Shown piece after piece: positions 38,062 to 47,622 of a stretch of DNA of 64,000 bases (positions within the stretch are counted from its first letter, which is position 1; every line of letters begins with the position of its first letter). A program made the translations under genes and the position numbers. The DNA lies in contig NZ_JAIULG010000001.1 in NCBI RefSeq assembly GCF_020169415.1, forward strand, positions 62,001-126,000, written 5' to 3'. This DNA is from Tsukamurella sp. M9C. GTDB taxonomy: Bacteria > Actinomycetota > Actinomycetes > Mycobacteriales > Mycobacteriaceae. A model generated the notes under the pieces. It was not told the origin of the DNA. It saw only the letters and a program-made list of their open reading frames with translations, and did no database searches.

Positions 38062-38820
38062 ATGGAGAAGCACGTCATCGCCCGCGGCGCACTCGCCGGG
38101 GCGATCGGAGGACTGCTCGCGTTCGTCTTCGGGCGGATCATGGTGGAGCCGATCATCGGCCGCGCCATCGATTTCGAGGAGGCCCGCAACGCCGCGGAGC
38201 ACGCCTCCCACCCGGGAATGGCGATGGAGGAGCCGGAGCTGTTCACCCGCGCCGTCCAGCAGAACGTCGGGCTCGGCGCCGGCCTGATCCTGTTCGGCAT
38301 CGCGATGGGCGCCCTGTTCGCAGTGGCCTACTGCGTCGCGGCGCCAAAGCTCGCGCAGTGGACGCCGCGGGCCGTCGCGCTGGCCGTGGCCGGCTCGCTG
38401 TTCGCCGGGATCTACGCCCTGCCGTACCTGAAGTACCCGCCGAACCCGCCCGTTGTGGGCGATCCCGAGACGATCCGCGAGCGCACCGGCGCGTACCTGC
38501 TCATGGTCGCGATCTGCCTCGCGCTCGTGGCGGCCGCGTGGGTCATCGGGCTCGCCGCCGTGCCCCGGCTCGGGGCGTACGGCGCCGCGCTCGCCGGCGG
38601 GGCCGTCGTGATCGTGGGCCTCGTGCTCGCCTGCCTGGTGCTGCCGGCGACCGTCGCGACGCCGGAGGGCTTCGACCCCGACGACTTGTACTGGTTCCGC
38701 ACGTACTCGTTCCTCGCGCAGGCCATCCTGTGGGGCGCGATCGGGCTCGTCGGCGCGGAGCTCCTGCAGCGGCTCACGGTGCGGAAGGGCGACGCGACGC
38801 GCACGGCCGTCTCGGCCTAG
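38062..38820 (+). CDS. cbtA: cobalt transporter subunit CbtA
   Basis: A 252-aa membrane protein with about five to seven TM helices, starting with GALAGAIGGLLAFVFGRI. An acidic/His loop (EARNAAEHASHPGMAMEEPE) follows. Works with CbtB to bring in cobalt for cobalamin synthesis. Starts 10 bp after cbtB, in the same riboswitch-controlled operon. Confidence 0.92.
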   Translation: MEKHVIARGALAGAIGGLLAFVFGRIMVEPIIGRAIDFEEARNAAEHASHPGMAMEEPELFTRAVQQNVGLGAGLILFGIAMGALFAVAYCVAAPKLAQWTPRAVALAVAGSLFAGIYALPYLKYPPNPPVVGDPETIRERTGAYLLMVAICLALVAAAWVIGLAAVPRLGAYGAALAGGAVVIVGLVLACLVLPATVATPEGFDPDDLYWFRTYSFLAQAILWGAIGLVGAELLQRLTVRKGDATRTAVSA

Positions 38821-38861
38821 CCTCCTCGCAGAACGACGCAGCGGCGGCATACCCTGGGGGT

Positions 38862-39035
38862 ATGAACCGCCGCTGCGCTCTGTGCTGGGTGGCCGCGCTG
38901 ATCTCGATCATCGTCTCCGCCACCATCCACTACCGCGGGGGTAGCGGCGGCCTCGACGGCCTGTTCTTCGTGATCGCGCTGGCCTGGGCGCTGCTCGCCA
39001 TCCAGGCGCACCAGCCCGCGGGCTGGCGCGGCTAG
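38862..39035 (+). CDS. small two-TM membrane protein
   Basis: A 57-aa protein with two hydrophobic segments ([19 protein letters not shown] and [17 protein letters not shown]). ATG 38862 after a G-rich SD (CTGGGGG). It follows cbtA by 41 bp and may share its transcript. Function unknown. Confidence 0.55.
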   Translation: MNRRCALCWVAALISIIVSATIHYRGGSGGLDGLFFVIALAWALLAIQAHQPAGWRG

Positions 39036-39039
39036 GCGG

Positions 39040-39564
39040 CTACTCGCCCTTCTTGCGGGGATCCTCCTCGGACGGCGACTCGACGGCCACGTCCTCCTCG
39101 GCCTCCTCCACCCGCTCCAGCTCCTCGACGGGGGCTGGGGCGCTGTCTCCGGTGGCGCCACTGGCCGGGCGCACGCGGGGCGGCTCGGCGGCGACGGGCG
39201 GCGCCGACGGGGTGCGCAGCAGCTTGAAGGCGATCCCGCCCACGGCCAGGACGAGCGCGAGGACCGCGCCGATCAGCAGCGGCGTGCGCCGGGCCGAGCG
39301 GGACGGCGCACCGTCGGACAGGGTGATCGCCAGCTCGGGATCGACCTCGGCGGGGGCGATCCACGACCGGACCAGCCCGTAGACGCCGGCGATCAGCTTG
39401 CCGGCGAGCGACAGGCCGAGGCCCGAGAGCGCGCGCAGGATGTTGGCGGGGCCGACGATGCTCTGGCCGAGGCCGGAGACGAGGCGCTGCACGTTCGAGG
39501 GGGCCGACGGTGCCGGGGCGGCGTCGGCGGCGAGGGCGTCGTCGAGCAAGGGGGTGGTGGCCAT
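39040..39564 (-). CDS. hypothetical membrane-anchored protein
   Basis: A 174-aa protein. Residues 30-70 form an amphipathic or hydrophobic segment ([21 protein letters not shown]), a further TM follows ([20 protein letters not shown]), and the acidic tail ([18 protein letters not shown]) ends in KKGE. It diverges from ppiA. A GAAAGGATC lies before ATG 39564. Role unknown. Confidence 0.65.
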   Translation of the reverse strand: MATTPLLDDALAADAAPAPSAPSNVQRLVSGLGQSIVGPANILRALSGLGLSLAGKLIAGVYGLVRSWIAPAEVDPELAITLSDGAPSRSARRTPLLIGAVLALVLAVGGIAFKLLRTPSAPPVAAEPPRVRPASGATGDSAPAPVEELERVEEAEEDVAVESPSEEDPRKKGE

Positions 39565-39666
39565 CGGTGGCGTGATCCTTTCAACGGACGGGAGTGCGTC
39601 TTTCCACCGCCGATTCTTATCCGATCTCCTGGGGTTCGCACTTGCAGAAAATGGCAGAATGGCGGT

Positions 39667-40200
39667 GTGACCAACTCCAACGCTACCGCCCACGTGACCC
39701 TGCACACCTCTGAAGGTGACATCCGTATCGCGCTGTTCGGCAATCACGCTCCCGTGACCGTGGCGAACTTCCTCGGACTCGCCCAGGGAACGAAGGAATA
39801 CACGACCACCAACGCCTCCGGCGGCGACTCGGGCCCGTTCTACGACGGCTCCGTCTTCCACCGCGTGATCGACGGCTTCATGATCCAGGGCGGCGACCCG
39901 ACCGGCACCGGCACCGGCGGCCCGGGCTACGACTTCGTCGACGAGTTCCACCCGGAGCTGCGCTTCGACCACCCGTACATCCTGGCCATGGCCAACATCG
40001 GCCGCCCGGCGACCAACGGCTCGCAGTTCTTCATCACCGTCGGCAAGACGCCGCACCTCAACAACCGGCACACGATCTTCGGCGAGGTCGAGGACGAGGC
40101 CAGCCGCAAGGTGGTCGACGCCATCGGCGGCACGCAGACCGACCGCGCGGACCGCCCGGTCAAGGAGGTCACCATCAACTCCATCACCGTCGAGGAGTAG
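39667..40200 (+). CDS. ppiA: peptidyl-prolyl cis-trans isomerase, cyclophilin A type
   Basis: A 177-aa cyclophilin that isomerises Xaa-Pro bonds. Visible catalytic marks are [22 protein letters not shown] and [17 protein letters not shown]. Cytoplasmic, no signal peptide. In M. tuberculosis ppiA also follows the gyrA-ileT-alaT region, which supports the ancestral order broken here by the mobile element. GTG 39667. Confidence 0.95.
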   Translation: MTNSNATAHVTLHTSEGDIRIALFGNHAPVTVANFLGLAQGTKEYTTTNASGGDSGPFYDGSVFHRVIDGFMIQGGDPTGTGTGGPGYDFVDEFHPELRFDHPYILAMANIGRPATNGSQFFITVGKTPHLNNRHTIFGEVEDEASRKVVDAIGGTQTDRADRPVKEVTINSITVEE

Positions 40201-40221
40201 TCGTCCCCTCCCCACGCGTGT

Positions 40222-40249
40222 GCCCGGCCGGGTGATCCGGCCGGGCTTT
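40222..40249 (+). terminator. ppiA terminator
   Basis: GCCCGGCCGG (40222-40231) pairs with CCGGCCGGGC (40237-40246) around GTGAT, followed by TTT. Classic rho-independent form 22 bp after the ppiA stop. Confidence 0.88.
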
Positions 40250-40544
40250 CGTGTCTTCGGGGCCGTCTCGGGCCGTCGCCGGGCGGGCTCGGTGGGCCCG
40301 GCGCAGTGAATTTACTTCGCCTAACTCCTCCATCAGTGTGGATCAGATTCTGCACGGAATTCCGGATATCTCAAGGATTCGTGTGAGCCGGATCTCGATC
40401 GACGCAGGTGGGTGAGCATCTTCACGGCACAACGCCCGCTCTGAGATGGACACCCGTCGTCCGGTCTTCGTAACCTTGCCGTGATCTTGTGGAGACCGAG
40501 GCGTGACCGACACGCCGCTCCACGGAGTCGGGAGTTCGACGAAA
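40250..40544 (+). other. leader/intergenic region before the NlpC/P60 gene
   Basis: About 295 bp without a supportable gene. It is more AT-rich than its surroundings and holds GTAACCTTGCCGTGATC near 40469, a sequence type often seen before cell-wall hydrolase genes in this order. I looked for a c-di-AMP riboswitch and saw no convincing core. The upstream GTG 40503 could extend the gene by 14 codons. Confidence 0.4.
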
Positions 40545-41057
40545 GTGACCAGCGACAGTACGAAGACCATGACCGTCCGCAGCACCCGCCGCGGCACGAT
40601 GCGCGCGGCCCTCGGAGCCGCAGCCGCCGTGATCGGAATCGTCGCCGCACCCGCCGTGGCGCAGGCCGCCCCCGCGCCCGCCCCGCAGGCACCCGTCGCA
40701 CAGGCCGGGCAGATCGCTGGACCCGACCGCTCGTCGGTCGTGCAGGCCGCGCTCACCCGCGTGGGCATGCCCTACGTCTACGGCGCCGCCGGCCCCAGCT
40801 CCTTCGACTGCTCCGGTCTCGTCACCTGGGCCATGAACCAGGCCGGCGTCAGCGTGCCGCGCAGCAGCTACTCGCTGATGAGCGCCGGCACTCCCGTCTC
40901 GCAGGCGCAGCTGCGCCCCGGCGACGTGGTGATCACCAACGGCGGCGGCCACGCCGCGCTGTACATCGGCAACGGCCAGGTGGTCGAGGCGGTGACCTCC
41001 GGCATGCCCGTGCGCGTCGCCGGCATCCGCGGCTTCGTCACCGCACGTCGCTACTGA
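40545..41057 (+). CDS. secreted NlpC/P60 cell-wall endopeptidase
   Basis: A 170-aa exported peptidase with a Sec signal peptide (RRGTMRAALGAAAAVIGIVA, cut near AQAAPAP) and an NlpC/P60 domain: catalytic Cys in SFDCSGLVTWAM, His in GGHAALYIGNG. Single short domain, probably cleaving peptidoglycan stem peptides. GTG 40545 follows GGGAGT; GTG 40503 is an alternative. Confidence 0.88.
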   Translation: MTSDSTKTMTVRSTRRGTMRAALGAAAAVIGIVAAPAVAQAAPAPAPQAPVAQAGQIAGPDRSSVVQAALTRVGMPYVYGAAGPSSFDCSGLVTWAMNQAGVSVPRSSYSLMSAGTPVSQAQLRPGDVVITNGGGHAALYIGNGQVVEAVTSGMPVRVAGIRGFVTARRY

Positions 41058-41061
41058 TCAG

Positions 41062-41137
41062 GTGAAAGATCTCCGTCTCTCAGCGGTGTCGCGGGCATGA
41101 CTGCGGCGTGTCGCGCTGAGAGGCGTCGATCTTTCAC
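41062..41137. repeat. long inverted repeat between convergent genes
   Basis: GTGAAAGATC (41062-41071) pairs with GATCTTTCAC (41128-41137); inside, TCTCAGCG pairs with CGCTGAGA. The 76-bp structure lies between the NlpC/P60 gene and the convergent PH-domain gene and probably acts as a two-way terminator. Confidence 0.65.
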
Positions 41138-41550
41138 GCGGGCCGCAGGGCCTCGAGCTGCTGCGCGACGAGGGTGGGCGCCTCGCCCAGCTCCCAGCGG
41201 CCGAGGAAGAGCAGGTCGTCGCCGCGCGTGAGTTCCAGCAGCACCGACTCGCGGCCCCAGTGCCGCGTGGTCGTGCGCTTGATCTCCAGGCCGTCCCACG
41301 GGAAGACCTTGCGGCCGAAGGCGCCGCGGTAGACGACGCCGGCACCGTCGGCGGACAGGCGCGGGCGGAGGACCAGCACGGACGCCCCGAGGTAGATCAG
41401 GGCGAGCACGCCGATGCCCACGAGCACCATGCCGACGGGGTCCTTGATGGCCTGGAAGCCGACGGCCGCGGCGCCGAGCAGGACGCCCGCGACGAGGAGG
41501 ACGACGCCCACACCGCGCGGGGCGCTCCAGTTATCCACAGGTTTATCCAC
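41134..41550 (-). CDS. PH-domain membrane protein
   Basis: A 138-aa protein with two N-terminal TM helices (VGVVLLVAGVLLGAAAVGF, MVLVGIGVLALIYLGASVLVL) and a C-terminal bacterial PH domain (VYRGAFGRKVFPWDGLEIKR). Equivalent position to M. tuberculosis Rv0010c, between ppiA and crgA. The start GTG 41550 lies within a pair of DnaA-box-like sequences. Function unknown. Confidence 0.85.
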   Translation of the reverse strand: MDKPVDNWSAPRGVGVVLLVAGVLLGAAAVGFQAIKDPVGMVLVGIGVLALIYLGASVLVLRPRLSADGAGVVYRGAFGRKVFPWDGLEIKRTTTRHWGRESVLLELTRGDDLLFLGRWELGEAPTLVAQQLEALRPA

Positions 41551-41551
41551 A
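41531..41551. promoter_or_regulatory. pair of perfect TTATCCACA sites
   Basis: TTATCCACA occurs at 41531-41539 and again at 41543-41551, same orientation, 12 bp apart. This is the consensus DnaA box. They overlap the start codons of the PH-domain gene. The usual Mycobacteriales preference (TTGTCCACA) is slightly different. They could titrate DnaA or be coincidental. Confidence 0.45.
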
Positions 41552-41592
41552 GCTGGGGATGAATGACATCGTTGTGATTTCGCTGGTCAGGG

Positions 41593-41886
41593 CTACTTCC
41601 ACCACATCGTCATCAACAGACCGGCGATCATGAGGCCGAAACCGATGGCGAAGTTCCACGCCTCGAGGTTCGCCATCCACTCCAGCGGCTTGCCGGGCGC
41701 GCCCAGGCCGTTGGGGTCCGCACCGACGTAGTAGACGAGCAGCCAGGCCAGCCCGGCGAGCATGAGCGCCAGGAACGCGACCACGAACCACCGGCCCGAC
41801 GGAGCGCTCACCTTGACCGGCGTGCGCGAATCCGTGGCGGTGTTGATCGTGTAATCGGTCTTCTTCCGGACCTTCGACTTCGGCAT
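41593..41886 (-). CDS. crgA: cell division protein CrgA
   Basis: A 97-aa two-TM protein ([20 protein letters not shown] and [17 protein letters not shown]) with the [10 protein letters not shown]-terminus typical of CrgA. It helps place FtsI and other divisome proteins at the septum in Actinobacteria. ATG 41886. Located as in M. tuberculosis between the PH-domain gene and trpG. Confidence 0.95.
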   Translation of the reverse strand: MPKSKVRKKTDYTINTATDSRTPVKVSAPSGRWFVVAFLALMLAGLAWLLVYYVGADPNGLGAPGKPLEWMANLEAWNFAIGFGLMIAGLLMTMWWK

Positions 41887-41967
41887 GGCTTCCTTCTACC
41901 AGGGTGCGTTTCACCTGCCAGGTTATCGGATGTACCGGCGGCACCCCACCCCGCTAGGGTGGACGGC

Positions 41968-42609
41968 GTGCGGATCCTCGTCGTCGACAACTATGACAGC
42001 TTCGTGTTCAACCTGGTCCAGTACCTCGGCCAGCTGGGCGTGGAGGCGGACGTGTGGCGCAACGACGATCCGCGACTGGACGATCCGGCCGCGGCGGCCG
42101 CGCAGTACGACGGCGTGCTGCTCAGCCCCGGCCCCGGCACCCCGCAGCGCGGGGGGCAGACGATGCCCATGGTCGAGGCCGCGCGGGCGGCCGGCTCCCC
42201 GCTGCTGGGCGTGTGCCTCGGGCACCAGGCGATCGGGGCCGTCTTCGGCGCGACGGTCGACCGGGCGCCCGAGCTGCTGCACGGCAAGACCTCGCTGGTG
42301 CACCACAACGGCCACGGCGTGCTCGCCGGTCTGCCCGACCCCTTCACCGCGACCCGCTACCACTCGCTGACGGTGCTCGAGCCCACGATCCCCGCCGAGC
42401 TCGAGATCACCGGCCGCACCGATTCCGGCGTGGTGATGGGCTTCCAGCACCGCGAGCTGCCGATCCACGGCGTGCAGTTCCACCCCGAGTCCGTGCTCAC
42501 GCAGGGCGGCCACCGCATGCTGGCGAACTGGCTGGTCGTGTGCGGCCTGACGATCCCCGAGGCGCGGGTCGCCGAGCTCGAGCAGGAGGTCGCCGCGGCG
42601 CTCGGGTGA
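41968..42609 (+). CDS. glutamine amidotransferase, aminodeoxychorismate/anthranilate synthase component II
   Basis: A 213-aa class I glutamine amidotransferase. Starts VRILVVDNYDSFVFNLVQYL; nucleophile Cys in GVCLGHQAIG; His-Glu in GVQFHPESVLT; SPGPGTP oxyanion region. Supplies ammonia from glutamine to component I for p-aminobenzoate or anthranilate. Known as TrpG or PabA at this locus; possibly shared by both pathways. GTG 41968 gives the conserved start. Confidence 0.92.
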   Translation: MRILVVDNYDSFVFNLVQYLGQLGVEADVWRNDDPRLDDPAAAAAQYDGVLLSPGPGTPQRGGQTMPMVEAARAAGSPLLGVCLGHQAIGAVFGATVDRAPELLHGKTSLVHHNGHGVLAGLPDPFTATRYHSLTVLEPTIPAELEITGRTDSGVVMGFQHRELPIHGVQFHPESVLTQGGHRMLANWLVVCGLTIPEARVAELEQEVAAALG

Positions 42610-42654
42610 GCGCCGCGGACCGTCGGGCGAGGTGCCGGTGGTCCCGGCCTCGCC

Positions 42655-44646
42655 TCAGGACCGGCGGACGTGCAGGACGATCGTCGCCGACGAGTCCACC
42701 TGGGCGCCGACATCGGGATCGGTGCGCCAGACCCGACCGCGGTCGAACAGGCCCGACGGGGCGTCGACCACGACCGAGATGTTCTCCGACGAGAAGCCGG
42801 CCTGGATGAGTGCGGCGCGGGCCGCGTTCTGGTCCTGATTGATCACGTTCGGCATGGTGATCGGCTTCGCCCGGGCGACCTGGAGCGTCACCGTGCTGCC
42901 CTTGTCCGCGTTCTGCCCGCCGGTGGGGTTCTGCCGCACGACGGTGCCGGCCGGGGCCGGGTTGTCGACGCGCTGGATCTCCACTTGGAATCCCAGGCCC
43001 TTGAGGTTCGCCTCCGCCTGCGAGACCTGCGTGCTCGTCACGTCCGGCACGCGCACCTGCTCCTTGCCGGAGCTGACGGTGAGCTGGATCGGCGTGTTCT
43101 GCGGCGTGTTCGCGCCGATCGCCGGGTTGGTGGAGATGACGTTGCCCTTGGCCACCGTCGGCGACGGGTCGTTCTTGACGTCCTTGGCCACGGTGAAGCC
43201 CGCCTTCTCGAGGATGTCGCGGGCCTCCTTCTCGGGCTTGTTCGCGACATCGGGCACCGCGGCCATCTTGGGGCCGGTGGAGACCTGTAGGACCACCGTC
43301 GAGCCCTTGGCGACGCTCGCGTTCGGCCCGGGCAGCGTCGAGATCACGTGCTCGGCGGGCACGGTGTTGTCGGGCATGCGCTGCACCTCGACGGTGAAGC
43401 CGAGCTTCTGCAGCGCGACCTGGGCATCCGCGGCCGGCGCGCCGATCTGGGAGGTCACAGTGGCGTTCTGCTCGCCGCCGCGGCTGTTGAGCAGGTACCA
43501 GGTGGTGCCGCCGATGAGCACGAGCGCGATCACGGCCGCCGAGAGCAGCATGAGCAGCTTCGACCGGCTGCCGGTCGTCGCGGGCGCCGCGCGCCGGCGC
43601 CGCACGGGCGCGTCCGCCGGGGTCGTCTCCACGATCTCCGTGGGCGGACCGTCGTCCGAGGGCTCGGCGCCGTTCGCGCCCGCTGTCCCGGCGGCGGCCG
43701 CAGCGGCGACGGGGGCCGCGGCGGCCCGGCGACGGGGCTTCGCCGGCTCGGTGAGCAGCGCGTCGCGTTCCTCGTCGGAGAGCACCATCGGCGCCTCGGG
43801 CTTGCGGCCCGCGAGCACGCGAATCAGGTCCTGCCGCATCTCGCCGGCCGTCTGGTACCGGTTGGCGGGGTTCTTCGACAGCGCCTTGAGCGTGATCGAG
43901 TCCAGCTCGGGCGGAATCGTGTCCAGGATCGCGGACGGGGTCGGCGGATCCTCGCGGACGTGCTGGTAGGCCACGGAGACCGGGGAATCACCGGTGAACG
44001 GCGGCTGCCCGGTCAGGAGCTCGAAGATCACGCAGCCGGCGGCGTAGACGTCGGAGCGGGCGTCCACCGAGTCGCCGCGCGCCTGCTCCGGCGAGAGGTA
44101 CTGCGCCGTGCCGATCACCGCGGCAGTCTGCGTCATCCCGGCGGACGGATCGCTCATCGCCCGCGCGATGCCGAAGTCCATCACCTTGATCTCGCCCGCG
44201 CGGGTGAGCATCACGTTGGCGGGCTTCATGTCGCGGTGCACGATGCCGTTGCGGTGGCTGAAGTCGAGCGCCGCGCAGACGTCGGCCATCCACGTCATCG
44301 CCGCTTGCGGGGCGATGGTCCCGTCGCGGCGCAGCACGTCACGCAGGGTCTCCCCGTCGACGTACTCCATCACGATGTACGGCAGCGGCCCGCCGCTGGT
44401 CTGCGCCTCGCCGGTGTCGTAGACCTGGACGATCGTCGGATGGTTCAGCGACGCCGCGTTCTGCGCCTCCCGCCGGAACCGCTCGTAGAAGCTCGGGTCA
44501 CGGGCCAGGTCGGCGCGGAGGATCTTGATCGCGACGTCGCGCGACAGACGCGTGTCCCGGGCCAGGTGCACCTCGGACATGCCACCGAACCCGAGCGTCT
44601 CGCCCAGGTCGTAGCGGTCGTTGATGCGACGCGGCGGGGTAGTCAT
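42655..44646 (-). CDS. pknB: Ser/Thr protein kinase PknB with four PASTA domains
   Basis: A 663-aa transmembrane kinase. Kinase domain (residues 10-270): GETLGFGGMSEV, catalytic HRDMKPANV, DFG in VMDFGIA. One TM near residue 375 (LLMLLSAAVIALVLIGGTTW), then four PASTA domains (about 405-460, 460-527, 528-595 and 596-663) that bind peptidoglycan fragments or lipid II. It controls growth and division by phosphorylating FhaA and others. Last gene of the fhaA-pknB operon, 19 bp after pknA. Confidence 0.97.
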   Translation of the reverse strand: MTTPPRRINDRYDLGETLGFGGMSEVHLARDTRLSRDVAIKILRADLARDPSFYERFRREAQNAASLNHPTIVQVYDTGEAQTSGGPLPYIVMEYVDGETLRDVLRRDGTIAPQAAMTWMADVCAALDFSHRNGIVHRDMKPANVMLTRAGEIKVMDFGIARAMSDPSAGMTQTAAVIGTAQYLSPEQARGDSVDARSDVYAAGCVIFELLTGQPPFTGDSPVSVAYQHVREDPPTPSAILDTIPPELDSITLKALSKNPANRYQTAGEMRQDLIRVLAGRKPEAPMVLSDEERDALLTEPAKPRRRAAAAPVAAAAAAGTAGANGAEPSDDGPPTEIVETTPADAPVRRRRAAPATTGSRSKLLMLLSAAVIALVLIGGTTWYLLNSRGGEQNATVTSQIGAPAADAQVALQKLGFTVEVQRMPDNTVPAEHVISTLPGPNASVAKGSTVVLQVSTGPKMAAVPDVANKPEKEARDILEKAGFTVAKDVKNDPSPTVAKGNVISTNPAIGANTPQNTPIQLTVSSGKEQVRVPDVTSTQVSQAEANLKGLGFQVEIQRVDNPAPAGTVVRQNPTGGQNADKGSTVTLQVARAKPITMPNVINQDQNAARAALIQAGFSSENISVVVDAPSGLFDRGRVWRTDPDVGAQVDSSATIVLHVRRS

Positions 44647-44665
44647 CTGCTTCGTCCGTTATCCG

Positions 44666-46108
44666 TCAGTTGTTGGGGCAGGGGAGAGGGATCCCGAAGA
44701 TGCCGGTGCACGGCGGCTTCGTGGTCGGCTCGCCTCCGGTGACCGGCGGGTCCGTGGTCGTGGTCGGCGGCGGGGTCGTCGTGGTCGGCGGCGGCGGAGT
44801 CGTCGTCGGCTTGGGCGGCGGGGGCGTGGTCGTCGGCTGCACCGTCGACGTCTCGGTCACCGTCCGCGGCGCCTCCGTCGTCGTCCGGGGCGGCACCGGG
44901 CGGGCCGGCGTCGAGGTCCCCGTCGGCGGGGGTGCGACGGTGCCCGTGTCGGTCACGCTCGTCGGCGGCAGCGGCGTCTCGTTGCCGGTGTCCCGGGTGA
45001 TGAAGTAGCCGCCGATGATCGCCGCGGCCAGCAGCAGCAGCGCCACCGAGACCCCGAGGATCGTCTTCTGGGCCTTGGTCCAGCCGCCGCCGTCCGAGTA
45101 GGTGGCGGGCGCCGCGGCCCGCGGCGTCGGGGTGGAGTTGCGGGAGACGGGCTGCGGACCGGGGCGCGAGGCCGGCGGCACGATGGCCGTGGCGGCGGTC
45201 TCCGGGACCCCGGTCGCGGCGGCGGCCGCCGCCGGGGCGGCGCCGGTCCAGCCGCGCGGCATGGGCGGGCGCTGCCCGGCCTTGACCGCGGCGACGGCGT
45301 CGGCGAACTCGCCGCCGTTCGCGTAGCGCTGCCGCGGGTCCTTGCCCAGGGTCAGCGTGATCAGCTCGCGCACCGGCGCCGGGAGGTCGCTGGGCAGCGG
45401 CTCCGGCTGGTCCCGGATGTGCTTCATCGCGACGGTGATGGCACCGTCGCCCGAGAAGGGGCGCTTGCCCGCGAGGCATTCGTAGCCGACGACGCCGAGG
45501 GAGTAGACGTCGGAGGCGGCGGTGGCGTCCTCGCCGGAGGCCTGCTCGGGGGAGATGTACTGGGCGGTGCCCATGACCATGCCGGTCTTGGTGACGGGGG
45601 CGGCGTCGACGGCCTTGGCGATGCCGAAGTCGGTGATCTTCACCTGCCCGGTGGGGGTGATGAGGATGTTGCCGGGTTTGACGTCGCGGTGCACGAGGCC
45701 GGCGGTGTGTGCGACCTGGAGGGCGCGGCCGGTCTGCTCGAGCAGGTCCAGGGCTTGGGCCTGGCTGAGGTGCCCGAGGCGGCTGAGGACGGCGTTGAGG
45801 GGTTCGCCGTTGACGAGCTCCATGACGAGGTAGGCCAGGGGTGCGCCGCCGGCCTGGTCGGCGGTTTCGCCGTAGTCGTAGACGCCGGCGATGCCGGGGT
45901 GGTTGAGGGCGGCGGTGGTGCGGGCCTCGTTGCGGAAGCGGGCGAGGAACTCCTGGTCCTCGGAGAACTCGGCTTTGAGGACCTTGACGGCGACGCGGCG
46001 GTCGAGCCGTGTGTCCATCGCCTCCCAGACCTGACCCATGCCACCGGTGGCGATGAGCCGGAGGAGTTCGTAGCGGTCGGCGATCACCGATCCGGTCTGC
46101 AGACTCAT
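44666..46108 (-). CDS. pknA: Ser/Thr protein kinase PknA
   Basis: A 480-aa transmembrane kinase: GGMGQVWEA loop, [19 protein letters not shown], activation loop [18 protein letters not shown] helix ([20 protein letters not shown]) near residue 340 is followed by a Pro/Thr-rich extracellular region with a [11 protein letters not shown] ending, without PASTA domains. Works with PknB in cell shape and division control. Its ATG overlaps the pbpA stop. Confidence 0.96.
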   Translation of the reverse strand: MSLQTGSVIADRYELLRLIATGGMGQVWEAMDTRLDRRVAVKVLKAEFSEDQEFLARFRNEARTTAALNHPGIAGVYDYGETADQAGGAPLAYLVMELVNGEPLNAVLSRLGHLSQAQALDLLEQTGRALQVAHTAGLVHRDVKPGNILITPTGQVKITDFGIAKAVDAAPVTKTGMVMGTAQYISPEQASGEDATAASDVYSLGVVGYECLAGKRPFSGDGAITVAMKHIRDQPEPLPSDLPAPVRELITLTLGKDPRQRYANGGEFADAVAAVKAGQRPPMPRGWTGAAPAAAAAATGVPETAATAIVPPASRPGPQPVSRNSTPTPRAAAPATYSDGGGWTKAQKTILGVSVALLLLAAAIIGGYFITRDTGNETPLPPTSVTDTGTVAPPPTGTSTPARPVPPRTTTEAPRTVTETSTVQPTTTPPPPKPTTTPPPPTTTTPPPTTTTDPPVTGGEPTTKPPCTGIFGIPLPCPNN

Positions 46109-47622
46109 CAGTTCCCCTGCCCGTTCACCGCGGCGCCTATCACCGCTCGTCCGATCGGCGCGGCGAGCGACCCACCGGTCGCCGCCTCGCCTTGATTTCC
46201 ACCGTTCTCAATGATGACCGCCACCGCTACCTTCGGATCGTTCACCGGGCCGTACCCGATGTACCAGGCGTGCGGTGCCTCGCCGCCGCGCTGGCCCTGA
46301 GAGTGTTCCGCCGTACCGGTCTTCGAGGCGATCTGGACCCGGCCGCCCGAGCCCTTCGTGTGCTGCTCCGACGCGATCATCAGCTCTCGCATCTGCGCCG
46401 CGACCTGCGGCGAGATCGCCTGGCCCAGCCGCTTCGGCGACGTGCCGCCGAACGTGCTCAGGTCGGGCGCCTGGAAGGAGTCCACCAGGTAGGGCTGCAT
46501 GCGGACGCCGCCGTTGGCCAGCGTCGCCGCGATCACCGCGTTCTGCAGCGGGGTCATCGCCACGTCGAGTTGGCCGATGGCCGACTGGCCCGTCTGGGCA
46601 CCGTCGGACAGCGGACCGGTCACCGACTGCGCGACCCGCAGCGGGATGGGGTCGGGCGTCGAGTTGACGCCGAAGTTGTTCGCCATCGCCTTGATCGCCT
46701 CGCCTCCGTCCTGGATCTTCGTCGTGGCCAGATCCACGAACGCCGTGTTGCACGAGTACTGGAACGCCTGCAACAGGCTGACGGTACCGCCCGAGGATTC
46801 AGGACACGTCATCCCCGCGTAGTTCTGCAGTGTCGTGCCGCCGCCGCCCGGCAGAGTGATCTGCTTGTCGGCGGTGAGCCGGGTGTTCAGGTCGACGCCC
46901 TTGCCCTGCGCCAGCGCGGCGGCCGTGGTGATCACCTTGAAGGTCGATCCCGGCGGGTAGGTCCAGCCGGTCGCCCGGTTGTCCATCGGCTTGTCCGGGT
47001 CGTCCTTGAGCTGCTCCCAGGTCTTGCTGACCGCGCTCGTGTCGTGCGACGACAGCGGATTCGGGTCGTAGCTGGGGGTCGAGACCATCGCGAGGATCTT
47101 GCCGGTCGACGGCTCGATCGCGACGGCCGCGCCGTGGCACGGGCCGTTCGAGCCGCACGCCGTGGTCAGCTTCTCGTACGCGATGCGCTGCATCGTCGGG
47201 TTGATCGTGGTGATCACGTTGCCGCCGCTCGGGTCGCGCCCGGATAGCAGGTCCACGACGCGGCGCCCGAAGAGCCGGTCGTCGCTGCCGTTGAGCACCG
47301 ACTCCTCGGCGTGCTCGAGCCCGCTGGAGCTGTAGATCATCGAGTAGTAGCCGGTGAGCGGCGCGTACGCGCGCGCCATGTCCTCCGGGTAGGTGCGCAG
47401 GTACTTGTACCGGTCGTCGGTCTTGATCGACTGGGCCATGACCTGCCCGCCGGCCAGGATCGAGCCGCGTTGGCGCGCGTACTCGTCGAGGAGCACGCGC
47501 TCGTTGCGGCTGTCGGCGCGGAGGTCGTCGGCGCGGAAGACCTGCACCCAGGTGGCGTTGGCGAGCAACGCGACCACGAGCAGGACCACGACGAGGGAGA
47601 TGCGGCGGATCGGTGCGTTCAT
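46108..47622 (-). CDS. pbpA: penicillin-binding protein A, transpeptidase
   Basis: A 504-aa monofunctional D,D-transpeptidase for peptidoglycan cross-linking. One N-terminal TM ([20 protein letters not shown]); active-site SxxK in [11 protein letters not shown]-type motif in YSCNTAF, and KTGTAE near the C-terminus. Works with RodA. ATG 47622 overlaps the rodA stop; its end overlaps pknA. Confidence 0.96.
   Translation of the reverse strand: MNAPIRRISLVVVLLVVALLANATWVQVFRADDLRADSRNERVLLDEYARQRGSILAGGQVMAQSIKTDDRYKYLRTYPEDMARAYAPLTGYYSMIYSSSGLEHAEESVLNGSDDRLFGRRVVDLLSGRDPSGGNVITTINPTMQRIAYEKLTTACGSNGPCHGAAVAIEPSTGKILAMVSTPSYDPNPLSSHDTSAVSKTWEQLKDDPDKPMDNRATGWTYPPGSTFKVITTAAALAQGKGVDLNTRLTADKQITLPGGGGTTLQNYAGMTCPESSGGTVSLLQAFQYSCNTAFVDLATTKIQDGGEAIKAMANNFGVNSTPDPIPLRVAQSVTGPLSDGAQTGQSAIGQLDVAMTPLQNAVIAATLANGGVRMQPYLVDSFQAPDLSTFGGTSPKRLGQAISPQVAAQMRELMIASEQHTKGSGGRVQIASKTGTAEHSQGQRGGEAPHAWYIGYGPVNDPKVAVAVIIENGGNQGEAATGGSLAAPIGRAVIGAAVNGQGN

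Noticed and set aside
40290-40540. c-di-AMP (ydaO) riboswitch before the NlpC/P60 gene
   Set aside because: Such riboswitches occur before cell-wall hydrolase genes in this order, but I could not find the conserved core sequences.
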